From Sacculina carcini (taxonomy: Eukaryota; Arthropoda; Thecostraca; Sacculinidae): a DNA stretch of 64,000 nucleotides. Shown one piece after another: positions 1-10,712 of the stretch (positions are counted from its first letter, which is position 1; every line of letters starts with the position of its first letter). Where the stretch lies: the NCBI GenBank assembly GCA_916048095.2, contig OU696584.1, positions 5,637,849 to 5,701,848 on the forward strand, read 5' to 3'. The position numbers and the translations under genes are program-made. Under the pieces are notes generated by a model. The model worked only from the letters and a program-made list of their open reading frames with translations. It ran no database searches and was not told where the DNA came from.

Positions 1-1070
1 ATAATGGTGTCAAATTATATCGCATTATGCAACAAATGTGAATTTAGCTACCTTACAGTTTGGTCCCGATACTATATTGGCGGGTTGAGAGAAAAGTATT
101 GGTGGGCACGTGTTTGGGACCCCTGGGGTAGATAATCTCAGTCTTCTGATTACAAATTATGATCGCATCAGTATATTTTGTGATCACAAACTAATAAGTT
201 AAATCACCTCAGACTAGGCTGAGAGCGGTCAAGATTGAATGGTTGGGTTGGGTTGGGTAGGTTTGACTCAGGTTATATTGGGTTTTAATGATAGCGGAAA
301 ATATATAAATTTTAACAATAAATATTATAGCGGTAAAAGTGAAATAGTACTTAAGCAAATGATATTGGGGAATGATGTTAAGTAATAAATATAGTTTGGA
401 AACAGTCTGATGAAAAGATTTCATCATCTTTCATTGTTTGTTTCGTGTTTGTGTTCTGAATTATACCACACGACGGGCAGATTTATATATCAGGCGGGTT
501 GAGGGATAATATTTGTCAAAATAAGAACAAAAATATTCACATTTAGACTTTTCTATTGGTTAAGATATTTATAGGTTACATTTTTTGCTTTTCGATTTGT
601 ATTCATTATATTTTATGGATTTGATATGAATTTTATTGTATGAATTGTTCCGCACGACGGGTGGGTTTAAAAAAGTGTTTTTAGATCATTTTTTCAAATG
701 GTTCATTTAAAAAAAGGTTTTTTTTTTAAAAATAAAAATGTTCCGCGGGCAGCAACTATAGACAATAGAACGTTCAATTTACCCTGTAGAATTAATCCAT
801 ACACAAAACCAATGGATTTGACTTCAAGATGCAGAACGGATCGTGTTCGAGTTCTGAATTATTCAGCACGACGGGCGGGTTTAAAAATGACTCAGGCGGA
901 CTGAGGGGAAATATTGTGTCGAAATAAAAATAATTAAACTTATAATTTTCAATTGATTAATATTTTTATGAGTGTACCCTATTTCATTTTTATTTTTCCA
1001 TATTTTTTATGAATTGAATATGAATTTCATGTTATGAATTGCTCCGCACAACGGGCGGGTTTTAATGCTA
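1..1070 (+). repeat. Helitron-like AT-rich repeat, plus orientation
   Basis: This stretch is a chain of related AT-rich units, each carrying a GC-rich core close to CCGCACGACGGGCGGG followed by TTTAAATATGAGGCGGGTTGAGGG or by TTTTAATGCTA. The reverse complement recurs at about 20,240-21,135 and 62,390-62,960, including a short GGGTT-rich patch near 240-262. Frames are open only by chance and no coding is recognisable. The Helitron-like label rests on the terminal signals seen elsewhere in the family (TC start, CTAG end, GC hairpin). No Rep/helicase is present, so any such element is non-autonomous. Confidence 0.5.
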
Positions 1071-1530
1071 TATATATACATAAAGAAGAAGTTATCTGTC
1101 TGTCTGTGTATGTGTGCTTGAATATGAGGTGACATAATTGCGCTGGCTCATGGTTCGCTGGTTCAATTATCAGGGGCTTCAAACGCAAACGAAGCGATGG
1201 CTCATTTTTATGAAATAAAAATGTCCCGCGGGCAGCAATAAAACGTTCAATTTCACCGTATAGAATGAATTCATATACAAAACTAATGGATTTGACTTCA
1301 AGAACCAGAACGGATGGTGTTCGAGTTTTGAATTTTTCCTCACGTCGAGCGGGTTTAAATATGAGGCGGGTTGAGTGAAAATATTTTGTCAAAATAAAAT
1401 TAAAAATAATGAAATTTAGACTTTTTAATTGATTAAGGTCTTCATGAGTTTGCCTTATTTATTTTTAATTTGCAATATTTTTATGAATTGTTCCGCACAA
1501 CGGGCGGGTTTTAATGCGGTTTTAATGCTA
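1067..1530 (+). repeat. ~450-bp Helitron-like unit (subfamily X), copy 1
   Basis: The unit starts with TATATATACATAAAGAAG and (TCTG)n, runs through GAATATGAGGTGAC, AAACGCAAACGAAGCGATGG and TCCCGCGGGCAGCAATAAAACG, and ends with CCGCACAACGGGCGGG and TTTTAATGCTA. The 3' end carries a small partial duplication (TTTTAATGCGGTTTTAATGCTA). The next unit follows directly, so the two are in tandem. Confidence 0.6.
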
Positions 1531-1980
1531 TATATATACATAAAGAAGAAATTATCTGTCTGTCTGTGTATGTATGCTTGAATATGAGGTGACATAATTG
1601 CGCTGGTTCATGGTTCGCTGGTTCAATGATCAGGGGCTTCAAACGCAAACGAAGCGATGGCTCATTTTTATGAAATAAAAATGTCCCGCGGGCAGCAATA
1701 AAACGTTCAATTTCACCGTGTAGAATGAATTCATATACAAAACTAATGGATTTGACTTCAAGAACCAGAACGGATGGTGTTCGAGTTCTGAATTATTCCG
1801 CACGTCGGCCGGGTTTAAATATGAGGCGGGCTGAGTGAAAATATTTTGTCAAAATGTAAATTAAAAATAATGAAATTTATACTTTTTAATTGATTAAGGT
1901 TTTTATGAGTTTGCCTTATTTATATTTAATTTGCAATATTCTTATGAATTCTTCCGCACAACGGGCGGGTTTTAATGCTA
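1531..1980 (+). repeat. ~450-bp Helitron-like unit (subfamily X), copy 2
   Basis: This is a second head-to-tail copy of the same unit with a few point differences, ending at TTTTAATGCTA. It has no coding potential. A degenerate B-box-like GGTTCAATGATC occurs, but no convincing A box or A-rich tail was seen, so a SINE reading is not preferred. Confidence 0.6.
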
Positions 1981-1984
1981 GTTA

Positions 1985-3245
1985 TAATAATATTTTGACA
2001 AAATAGTTTGCCTAAACCGCCTCATATTTAAACATGCCCGTCGTCCTGCATAATTCAGAACTCAGACACAAAACAATGAAAAATGACTAATTTTTTATCA
2101 TACTGTCTTCAAAATATATTTATAACTCAACATCACCATCTAGCATTAAAACCCGCCCGTTGAGCAGAACAATAAATAAAGTATAATGAATATTGAATTA
2201 ATAAAAAACGATTAGAAATTAAAAAATAAAAAGTAAACCCATAAAAAGTCTTAACCAATAGAAAAGTCTAAATATGAATGTTTTTATTTTAGATGTGGCA
2301 AAATATTTTCCCTCAAACAGCCTCGTATTTAAACCACCCCGTCGTGCGGGACTATAAATAAAATATAATGAACCAAAAAGCAAAAAGCTTATCCAATAGA
2401 AAAATATATATTTGTAAATTCTTGTATTAATTATTGACGAAGTTTTTTCCCTCAACACTGCTCAAATTCACACCCGTCCTTCGTGTGTAGTAATTCAGAA
2501 GTGTAACACTATCAAAACAATGAAACCTTCTGTCATCTCTATAATTCCAGATTTATGCTTCCGCTAAAACAGCATATTCATATAGTTGGCATTACATGAT
2601 ATTGCAACCCATATCCTTATGCAGCTTAAGCGTATGCAGCTTGAAATTAAACCAATTGAATTACACAGTAAAATTCAGTAGTTTACTTTGTTCCCAGTAG
2701 CATTTTACCCGCCCGTCGTGCGGAACAATTCATGTGTAAATATTGAGGACAATATAGCCTTTATATTCAGTATAATGTATCATTAATTAAACTCTACGCA
2801 ATAAAACCACACCATCCATGCTTGGAGCTAATATGATGCATTCTTAATTGTGATTGGGCTTCAGTGGAATTTTATCAGTGTGTACTCCTGTGTAGTCGCA
2901 AGTGCGCATAATAGCTGTCAAATTGGAAATATGTCCTTTTGACTTTACACCGCCGTAACTTCCTTCAGATACCCTTTGGAAAATTACAAATTATACCGCA
3001 TTGTAGAAAACAAGATTTCTAGCACGATGGTATAATTTATTTTTATGTATAACAAATAATTACTGAGAAATAGTAGAAAAATGAATAAATTTTAGTCACC
3101 CGGTGTTCAAGTGTAATTTTGATGTATTTGAGAATTTTTCCAATTTTACACGTTTTTTTGTATCATTTGTGGGTATAAATTATAACTTTTCTTGTAGAAC
3201 ACAAAATTTTCTACACAATAGTATAATTTTTATAACTGTAACTCT
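1985..3245 (-). repeat. Inverted patch of Helitron-like repeat with one satellite monomer
   Basis: Between two plus-oriented stretches the family motifs switch to the reverse complement, for example CTAGCATTAAAACCCGCCCG at 2,140 and ACCCGCCCGTCGTGCGGAAC near 2,708. The patch ends in one reverse-oriented satellite monomer (about 2,880-3,235). It matches the order seen at about 59,100-60,400 and 21,750-22,450. Orientation switches lie near 1,983 and 3,245. Confidence 0.55.
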
Positions 3246-3703
3246 ACACAGTGTCTGTCTGTGTGCGTGTATGCTTGAATATGAGGTGACCTAACTGCGC
3301 GGGCTCAATGGTATAGATCAGGGGCTTCAAACGTAAACGAAGCGATGGATCATGTTCATGAGATCATAATGTTCCGGGGGCATCAACTGTAGACAATAGA
3401 ACGTGTAATTTCACCGTGTAAAAGGAGTTCTTATACAAAACTAACGGATTTGACTTCAAGGTCCAGAAGGGATCGTGTTCGAGTTCTGAATTATTCCGGA
3501 CGACGGGCACGTTTAAATATGAGGCGGGTTGAGGGATATTATTTTGTCAAAATAACAATAAAAATAATGAAATTTAGACTTTTCAATTGATTAGGATTTA
3601 TATGGATTTACTATAATCTTTATTAATTTGCAATATGTTTACTAATTAAATATGAATTTTACTTTATGAATTGTTCCGCAAAACGGGCGGGTTTAAATGC
3701 TAG
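3246..3703 (+). repeat. ~450-bp Helitron-like unit (subfamily X), ending in CTAG
   Basis: The unit has the TCTG start, GAATATGAGGTGAC, the GGGGCTTCAAACG block and a GC-rich CCGCAAAACGGGCGGG core placed 9 bases before CTAG (3,700-3,703). The base after CTAG begins the next element. Confidence 0.6.
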
Positions 3704-3829
3704 TCTATATATATAAAAGAGAACCTCTGTGTGTCTGTGTGTGTGTCTGTGTGTCTGTGTGTCTGTGTGTCCCACCCTCCTTGGTTCATTTTCTATGAGC
3801 TGTTCCTCGGCCATCACTTGGCGGACCCG

Positions 3830-6800
3830 CTAAAAATTAATACCATCATGTTGCTAATTTTCTTGTCTACACTTTAAGTTAAAGTTTTAATTTTAACAAT
3901 GAAACCAAAAAAAGTTATAGCGGTGAAAATACAAAATGAACCCTGAAAAATTCGAAAAGTTTGGTCAATATTCTGAAGACTACTCCTCCTAAACCAGCAA
4001 TGGTAAAACTATACAAATTATACCACTGTGTAGAAAATTTCCTTGTTCTACTCATCAAATTATAATTTATACCCAAAAATTAAATATCAAACATGTAACA
4101 TGGAAAAAAATTCAATCTACATTCAAAATTTTATTTAATCTCCACGCGTCCGATTTTCTATACTTTTTCTCTATTTCTCAAAAACTAATCATCACACATC
4201 TAAATAAATAATACCATCATGCTGGGAATTTTTTGTACGGTATAATTTTTAATTTTTCAAGGTGTATTAAAAAAAAGTTACGACGGTGTGAAGTGTAAAT
4301 GACAAAGTCAAAAAGGCAAAATTAGCACACAAAAACGTGAATATTTTAGTCAATATTCCGCTATCTATTTCTCATAAACCAGCAATGGTACAGCTATAAA
4401 AATTATACTATTGTGTAGATAATTTTGTGTTCTACAAGATAAGTTATAATTTATACCCACAAATGACACAACAAATGTGTAAAATTGGAAACATTCTCAA
4501 ATACATCCAAAATTACACTTGAACACCGGGTGACTAATATTAATTCATTTTTTTACCTATTTCTCAAAAACTAATTGTCACAAATTAAAATAAATTATAC
4601 CATCGTGCTAGAATTTTTGTTTTCTACAGTACGGTAGACTTTTTAATTTTCCAAAATGTATCTAAAGGAAGTTACGGCGGTGTAAAGTCAAAATGTCAAG
4701 TTGCCAATTTGACAGCTATTATGCGCACTTGCGATTACACAGGAATATACACTGATTTAATTTCACTGAAGTCCAATCACAATTTACGCACTTGCGATTA
4801 CACAAGAATATACTACTGTGTAGAGAATTTTGTGTTCTACAATATAAGTTATAATTTATACCCAAAAATGATACAAAACACGTGTAAAATTGGCAAAATT
4901 CGCAAATACATCCAGAATTACACTTGAACACCGGGTGACTAAAATTAAACCATTTTTCTACCTATTCCTCAAAAACTAATTGTCACACATTAAAATAAAT
5001 TACCATCGTGCTAGAAATTTTGTTTTCTACAATACGGTATAATTTTTAATTTTCCAAAGTGTATCTGAAGGAAGTTTCGGCGGTGTAAAGTCAAAAGGAC
5101 ATATTGCCAATTTGACAGCTAATATGCGCACTTGCGATTACACAGGAATATACTACTGTGTAGATAATTTTGTGTTCTACAAGATAAGTTATAATTTATA
5201 CCCACAAATGATACAAAACACGTGTAAAATTGGCAAAATTCGCAAATACATCCAAAATTTCACTTGAACACCAGGTGATTAAAATTAATTCATTTTTCTA
5301 CCCATTTCTCAGGAACTATTTGTCACACATTACAATAATTTATACCATCGTGCTAGAAATTTTGTTTTCTACAATACGGTATAATTTGTAATTTTCCAAA
5401 GTGTATCTGAAGGAAGTTTCGGCGGTGTAAAGTCAAAAGGACATATTGCCAATTTGACAGCTATTATGCGCACTAGCGATTACACAGGAATATACTACTG
5501 TGAGGATAATTTTGTGTTCTACAAGATAAGTTATAATTTATACCCACAAATGATACAAAACACGTGTAAAATTGGCAAAATTCGCAAATACATCCAAAAT
5601 TACACTTGAACACCGGGTGACTAAAATATATTCATTTTTTTACCTATTTCTCAAAAACTAATTGTCACAAATTAAAATAAATTATACCATCGTGCTAGAA
5701 ATTTTGTTTTCTACAATACGGTAGAATTTTTAATTTTCCAAAATGTATCTAAAGGAAGTTACGGCGGTGTAAATTCAAAATGTCATGTTGCCAATTTGAC
5801 AGCTATTATGCGCACTTGCGATTACACAGGAATATACACTGATTTAATTTCACTGAAGTCCAATCACAATTTACGCACTTGCGATTACACAAGAATATAC
5901 TACTGTGTAGAGAATTTTGTGTTCTACAATATAAGTTATAATTTATACCCAAAAATGATACAAAACACGTGTAAAATTGGCAAAATTCGCAAATACATCC
6001 AGAATTACACTTGAACACCGGGTGACTAAAATTAAACCATTTTTCTACCTATTCCTCAAAAACTAATTGTCACACATTAAAATAAATTACCATCGTGCTA
6101 GAAATTTTGTTTTCTACAATACGGTATAATTTTTAATTTTCCAAAGTGTATCTGAAGGAAGTTTCGGCGGTGTAAAGTCAAAAGGACATATTGCCAATTT
6201 GACAGCTAATATGCGCACTTGCGATTACACAGGAATATACTACTGTGTAGATAATTTTGTGTTCTACAAGAGAAGTTATAATTTATACCCACAAATGATA
6301 CAAAACACGTGTAAAATTGGCAAAATTCGCAAATACATCCAAAATTTCACTTGAACACCAGGTGATTAAAATTAATTCATTTTTCTACCCATTTCTCAGG
6401 AACTATTTGTCACACATTACAATAATTTATACCATCGTGCTAGAAATTTTGTTTTCTACAATACGGTATAATTTGTAATTTTCCAAAGTGTATCTGAAGG
6501 AAGTTTCGGCGGTGTAAAGTCAAAAGGACATATTGCCAATTTGACAGCTATTATGCGCACTTGCGATTACACTGGAATATACTACTGTGAGGATAATTTT
6601 GTGTTCTACAAGATAAGTTATAATTTATACCCACAAATGATACAAAACACGTGTAAAATTGGCAAAATTCGCAAATACATCCAAAATTACACTTGAACAC
6701 CGGGTGACTAAAATTACTTCATTTTTTTACCTATTTCTCAAAAACTAATTGTCACAAATTAAAATAAATTATACCATCGTGCTAGAAATTTTGTTTTCTA

Positions 6801-7340
6801 CAATACGGTAGAGTTTTTAATTTTCCAAAATGTATCTAAAGGAAGTTACGGCGGTGTAAAGTCAAAATGTCATGTTGCCAATTTGACAGCTATTATGCGC
6901 ACTTGCGATTACACAGGAATATACACTGATTTAATTTCACTGAAGTCCAATCACAATTTACGCACTTGCGATTACACAAGAATATACTACTGTGTAGAGA
7001 ATTTTGTGTTCTACAATATAAGTTATAATTTATACCCACAAATGATACAAGAAACGTGTAAAATTGGCAAAATTCTCAATTACATCCAAAATTACACATG
7101 AACACCGGGGGACTAAAATATATTCCTTTTTCTACTATTTCTCAGTAAATATTTGTTACACATAAAAATAAATTATACCATCGTGCTAGAAATCTTGTTT
7201 TGTAGAATACGGTATAATTTGTAATTTTCCAAAGGGTATCTGAAGGAAGTTACGGCGGTGTAAAGTCAAAAGGACATATTGCCAATTTGACAGCTATTAT
7301 GCGCACTTGCGATTACACAGGAATATACACCGATTAAATT
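3830..7340 (+). repeat. AT-rich satellite array, ~340-400-bp monomers
   Basis: Each monomer runs through AATTTTCCAAAGTGTATC, AAGGAAGTTACGGCGGTG, TTGACAGCTATTATGCGCAC, TACTGTGTAGATAATTTTG, CACTTGAACACCGGGTGAC and TACCATCGTGCTAGAAAT. The first two monomers (about 3,830-4,590) are diverged and the later ones are nearly alike. The GACAGCT landmark falls at 4,711, 5,114, 5,456, 5,798, 6,201, 6,543, 6,885 and 7,289. The frames that stay open here are repeat artefacts. Confidence 0.9.
4711..6884 (+). repeat. 1,087-bp higher-order repeat, two full copies
   Basis: Landmark spacings are 403, 342, 342, 403, 342 and 342, so three monomers form a 1,087-bp unit (4,711-5,797 and 5,798-6,884). A third copy begins at 6,885. 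The 403-bp monomer holds an extra 61 bases that repeat the GCACTTGCGATTACACA segment. The two copies are nearly identical over their length, so the higher-order unit was amplified recently. Confidence 0.88.
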
Positions 7341-7784
7341 TCACTGAAGCCCAATCACAATTAAGAATGCATCATATTATCATCATAACATCATATATGG
7401 TGTGGTTTTTTGCGTACAGTTTAATTAATGCTACACTATACTGAATAGAATGGCTTTATTGTCCTCAATATTTACACATGAATTGTTCCGCCCGACGGGC
7501 GGGTAAAATACTACTGGGAACAAAGTTAACTACTGAATTTTACTGTATAATTTAATTGGTTTAATTTCAAGTTGCATAAGGTTAAGTTGCATAAGGATAT
7601 GGGTTGTAATATCATGCAATGCCAACTATATGAATATGCTGTTTTAGCGGACGCATAAATCTGGAATTATAGAGATGACAGAAAGTTTCATTGTTTTGAT
7701 AGTGTTACACTTCTGAATTACTACACACGAAGGACGGGTGTGAATTTGAGCAGTGTTGAGGGAAAAACATCGTCAATAATTAAG

Positions 7785-7870
7785 AACAGATTAATTAAAT
7801 AATAATAATAATAAATATAAATAATAATAATAATAATAAATATAAATAATAATAATAATAATAAATGGTA
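7785..7870 (+). repeat. (AAT)n-rich microsatellite
   Basis: Runs of AATAATAAT alternate with AATATAAATAAT. The tract sits where a Helitron-like unit would otherwise continue and may be the decayed tail of an inserted LINE. No target duplication was recognised. Confidence 0.7.
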
Positions 7871-8124
7871 ATCAGATAATTAATTAATTCCAGAACGGAT
7901 CGTGTTCTGAATTATTCCGGACGACGGGCAGGTTTAAATATGAGGCGGGTCGAGGGATATTATTTTGACAAAATAACAACAAAAAATAATGAAATTTAGA
8001 CTTTTCAATTGATTAGGATTTATGTGGATTTACTATAATCTTTTTTAATTTGCAATATGTTTATGAATTAAATATGAACTTCATTTTATGAATTGCTCCG
8101 CACAACTGACGGTTTCAATGCTAG

Positions 8125-8922
8125 ACGGTGATGTTAAGTTATAAAAATATTTTGGAAACATTATAATGAAAAAGTGTAGTCACTTTTCATTGTTTCGTGT
8201 CTGAGTTCTGAATTATTCAGCACCACGGGCATGTATAAATATGAGGCGGTTTAGGCAAACTATTTTGTGAAAATAAATATGAGAATATACAAATTTAGAA
8301 TTTTTTATGGGTTTACTCCACTCTTTTTTAATTCATTTTTCTTTTCTCTTATGAATTGAAAACAAGTTTGATAGTATGAACTGTTTTACACGACGGGCGG
8401 GTTTACATGCTATAATTTTCATTGTTTGTTACCTGTTTGTGTTCTGAATTATTCCGCACAATGGGTGGGTTTATATATGAGGCGGGTTGAGGGAAAATAT
8501 TATGTCAAAATAGAAATAGAAATATTCACACTTGGACTTTTCTATTGAGTAAGACACTTATGAGTTTCCATATCATTTTTTAATTTGGAATATTTTTTAT
8601 GAATATGAATTTTTATTAATATTAATTCCATTTTATGAATTCCTCCGCACAACGGGCGGGTTTTAATGCTAGAACTTTCAGTGTTTGTTACGTCTTTGTG
8701 TTCTGAATTATTCCGCACGACGGGCAGGTTCAAATATGAGGCGGATTGAGGGATACTATTTTGTCAAAGTAAAAATAAAAATATTTACATTTAGAGTTTT
8801 TATTGGTGAACGTATTTACAGGTTGATCGTTTTGCTTTTTAATTTGAATTCAGCTTATTTTATGGATTGAATATGAATTTTACTTTATGAATTGTTCCGC
8901 ACGAAGGGCGGGCTCAAATATA
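8125..8922 (+). repeat. Tandem Helitron-like 3' units, plus orientation
   Basis: Successive units of about 260-290 bases each contain one internal core (GAATTATTCCGCACGACGGGC, then ATGAGGCGG) and one terminal core (TGAATTGTTCCGCAC... then TGCTAG or TGCTA). Termini lie near 8,411 and at 8,669-8,672. The same order recurs at 27,640-28,430 and 45,480-46,265. Confidence 0.6.
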
Positions 8923-8944
8923 TCTATATATATAAAAGAGATCC

Positions 8945-8998
<54 letters not shown>

Positions 8999-9255
8999 CC
9001 ACCCTCCTTGGTCACATTTTCAGCAAGCTGCTACTCGGTAACCACTTGGTGTACCCGCCAACAATTTATACCATTACGTTGGAAATTTGCTTGTCTACAC
9101 GATAGAATAAATTTCAAATTTTAAAAATGAAACCAAAAAAAGTTATCGCGGTGAAAAGACAAAATGAACCCAGAAAAATGCGAAAATTTTGGTCAATATT
9201 CCTACATCTACTTCTCATAAACCAGAAATGGTACAGCCAAACAGATTATACCACT
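8923..9255 (+). repeat. Helitron-like 5' end with (TCTG)n, truncated
   Basis: It starts TCTATATATATAAAAGAGAT, then a (TCTG)n tract (about 8,947-8,998), then CCCACCCTCCTTGGTC and the start of the first satellite monomer. It breaks off in that monomer near 9,255, where an opposite-strand fragment begins. Confidence 0.6.
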
Positions 9256-9261
9256 GTGTAG

Positions 9262-9548
9262 AAAATGTATTAGTAGAGTGAGTAGCTCGCCTCATATTTA
9301 AACCCGCCCGACGTGCGGATTAATTCAGAACTCGTACACGATCCGTTCTGGAACTTGAAGTCAAATCCCTTAGTTTTGTATATGAACTCGTTTTACACTG
9401 TGAAATTAAACGTTCTATTGTCTACAGTTGATGCCCCCGGGACAATATTATCTCATAAACATGATCCATCGCTTCGTTTACGTTTCAAGGCCCTGATCTA
9501 TACCATTGAGCCCGCGCAGTTAGGTCACCTCATATTCAAGCATACATT
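9262..9548 (-). repeat. Subfamily X fragment, minus orientation
   Basis: This is the reverse complement of the middle of the ~450-bp unit: GAACACGATCCGTTCTGG-like, TTTAACGTTCTATTGTC-like and GTCACCTCATATTCAAGC are all present. It lies between the truncated plus-strand 5' end and composite block 1. Both terminal signals are missing. From 9,548 to 9,640 I see nothing recognisable. Confidence 0.55.
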
Positions 9549-9639
9549 TTTTAGCCGGACTCTCTGAAAATTGCTAAATCTCTACCACTGCATAAATCGG
9601 GGTCAAAAACCTTTATCAATAATTATACACACACACATA

Positions 9640-9790
9640 CAGAGACACGCGGTCAATGACCCGCGTGCGTCACAGGTCAAACACGAGCCTCTAGTCGCCA
9701 ACACACAAGCGCACATACACACCGACAAACCGGTTGTACACTAAAACGAAACACACGCAAATATTGCAATGGGCGTAAGCAACGTGACAA
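9640..9790. repeat. Shared ~140-bp flank of the composite block
   Basis: The segment from ACACATACAGAGACACGCGG to CAAACCGGTTGTACACTAAA recurs at 31,395 and 49,250, and in opposite orientation at about 40,445-40,580, where it abuts a LINE. It contains GGTCAATGACCCGCGTGCGTC. Its origin is unknown. It lies on the downstream side of the integrase fossil and may belong to that element. Confidence 0.5.
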
Positions 9791-9799
9791 CGAGACTAC

Positions 9800-10300
9800 A
9801 GTACTCCCTTAGTGGAGTGACAATAAAACATGGCTAAAAATAATCACAACATTTAAGCACCATTGCACCACCCTGTAAAAACTTGTGCATTTGGTCAGAT
9901 GTTGAAACAGTTCGCTATCAGATTGCCTCCCTCGATCAGTGACAGCGTGGATTGGCACATCAAAGCGGGCAACCCATGTCTCAAAGAAGGAGTGAGCGAC
10001 ATACTCAGATGTAATATCAGACAGCGGAACCGCTTCCATCCAGCGAGTGGCTCGATCTATGCACGTTAACACATGCGCAACGGCAGAAAACACGAGAACG
10101 ATGCCTGCTCCGGCAGAGGTCCAATGATATCTATAGGAACGGTTTCGAACCGGCCGGCGGCTTCAGGGAACTCTAGGACTGGAGGTTTCGTGTGTTGGTG
10201 AACTTTTGTCCGCTGACAGTTAGTACAGCACCGTTTAATTAGTTCATTGGATTGCTTTCGATAATCGAAACGGTTGCATTGAATAATTATTTTTATTTTT
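9800..10300 (-). mobile_element. Ty3/Gypsy-type integrase fossil, copy 1
   Basis: The minus strand carries an integrase zinc-finger end (CCTNCQRTKVHQHTKPP) followed by the start of the catalytic core (FETVPIDIIGPLP, then LTCIDRATRWMEAVPL). This pattern is typical of Gypsy-class pol proteins. Only part of one domain is present, with no protease, reverse transcriptase or recognisable long terminal repeats. It is a broken relic carried within the composite block. Confidence 0.8.
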
Positions 10301-10402
10301 ATTTTTTTCATTCTCTCCCAATTGTTTGCATTCATATCTTCCCTATTTCCTGAATCTTAATTCTTTGCACTTTCTGTTTTAATTTTTATTATTTTATGAC
10401 AG

Positions 10403-10712
10403 ATGAATTGGCAAGCGGCACGCGCCACCCGTCTCATTCAGCTCTGGCCAAAATTAGTCTGTCATCCAACTAAAACACACAACTGACTCCGTGGACCCGC
10501 AAGCGCCTGCTGCACACTCGGCTGCTGGCGCGAAAGATGAAGCTGTCGGCTGACAGGCCGTCTGCGCGGCTGCAGCAGCTGTTTCACGGATCAGTCTTCA
10601 GCCGTCAGCCAGAGGCGGCTGCCAATAGCCGGACATCGTTGGAGTCGCATCTCAGGCGAATGCAAGATACAGGCGAGCTGAACGATTGGGCAGCAGGACG
10701 CATCAAACAAGA
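10403..10712 (+). pseudogene. 310-bp GC-rich exon-like segment, copy 1
   Basis: A T-rich tract ending in ATGACAG (splice acceptor-like, to 10,402) precedes a GC-rich stretch. That stretch ends at a strong donor-like GTGAGT (10,713). One frame is open from 10,474 to 10,713 and reads, in part, WTRKRLLHTRLLARKMKLSA and SLESHLRRMQDTGELNDWAA. It is rich in Arg, Leu and Gln. An ATG at 10,403 opens a different, short frame ending at 10,486. I do not recognise the protein. Composition differs sharply from the surroundings. The segment could be a captured host exon or part of an unknown element. Confidence 0.4.

Larger units (their letters stand above)
3704..8124 (+). mobile_element. Putative long non-autonomous Helitron with internal satellite
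   Basis: It begins TCTATATATATAAAAGAG, a 5' end of the kind Helitrons show (TC), directly after the CTAG of the previous unit. Then come a TGTC/TGTG tract, CCCACCCTCCTTGG, a long internal tandem array (3,830-7,340), a unique tail (7,340-7,780), an (AAT)n patch (7,790-7,866), and a closing GC-rich core, TTTCAATG and CTAG at 8,121-8,124. Helitrons have a 3' hairpin about 10 bases before CTRR and no terminal inverted repeats, which fits. No Rep/helicase is present. Later insertions may have made it composite, so the true boundaries are uncertain. Confidence 0.42.

Noticed and set aside
240-262. GGGTT-rich run resembling a telomeric repeat, given that some PLEs are telomere-associated
   Set aside because: Only about four imperfect units, in the same dispersed context at 20,918 and 62,698. 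It is part of the repeat family, not a telomere, and these PLEs have an endonuclease.
1067-1530. Subfamily X as a tRNA-derived SINE
   Set aside because: A weak B-box-like word exists, but no A box, no A-rich or LINE-like tail, and the ends match the TC/CTAG family.
4709-4927. Repeated ~70-residue open frames in both strands of the satellite
   Set aside because: They recur with the 1,087-bp period, exist on both strands and have no recognisable domain.
9640-9790. Shared ~140-bp flank as a long terminal repeat of the integrase fossil
   Set aside because: Only one copy per block and no second copy on the other side of the fossil. The inverted copy at 40,445 adjoins a LINE.
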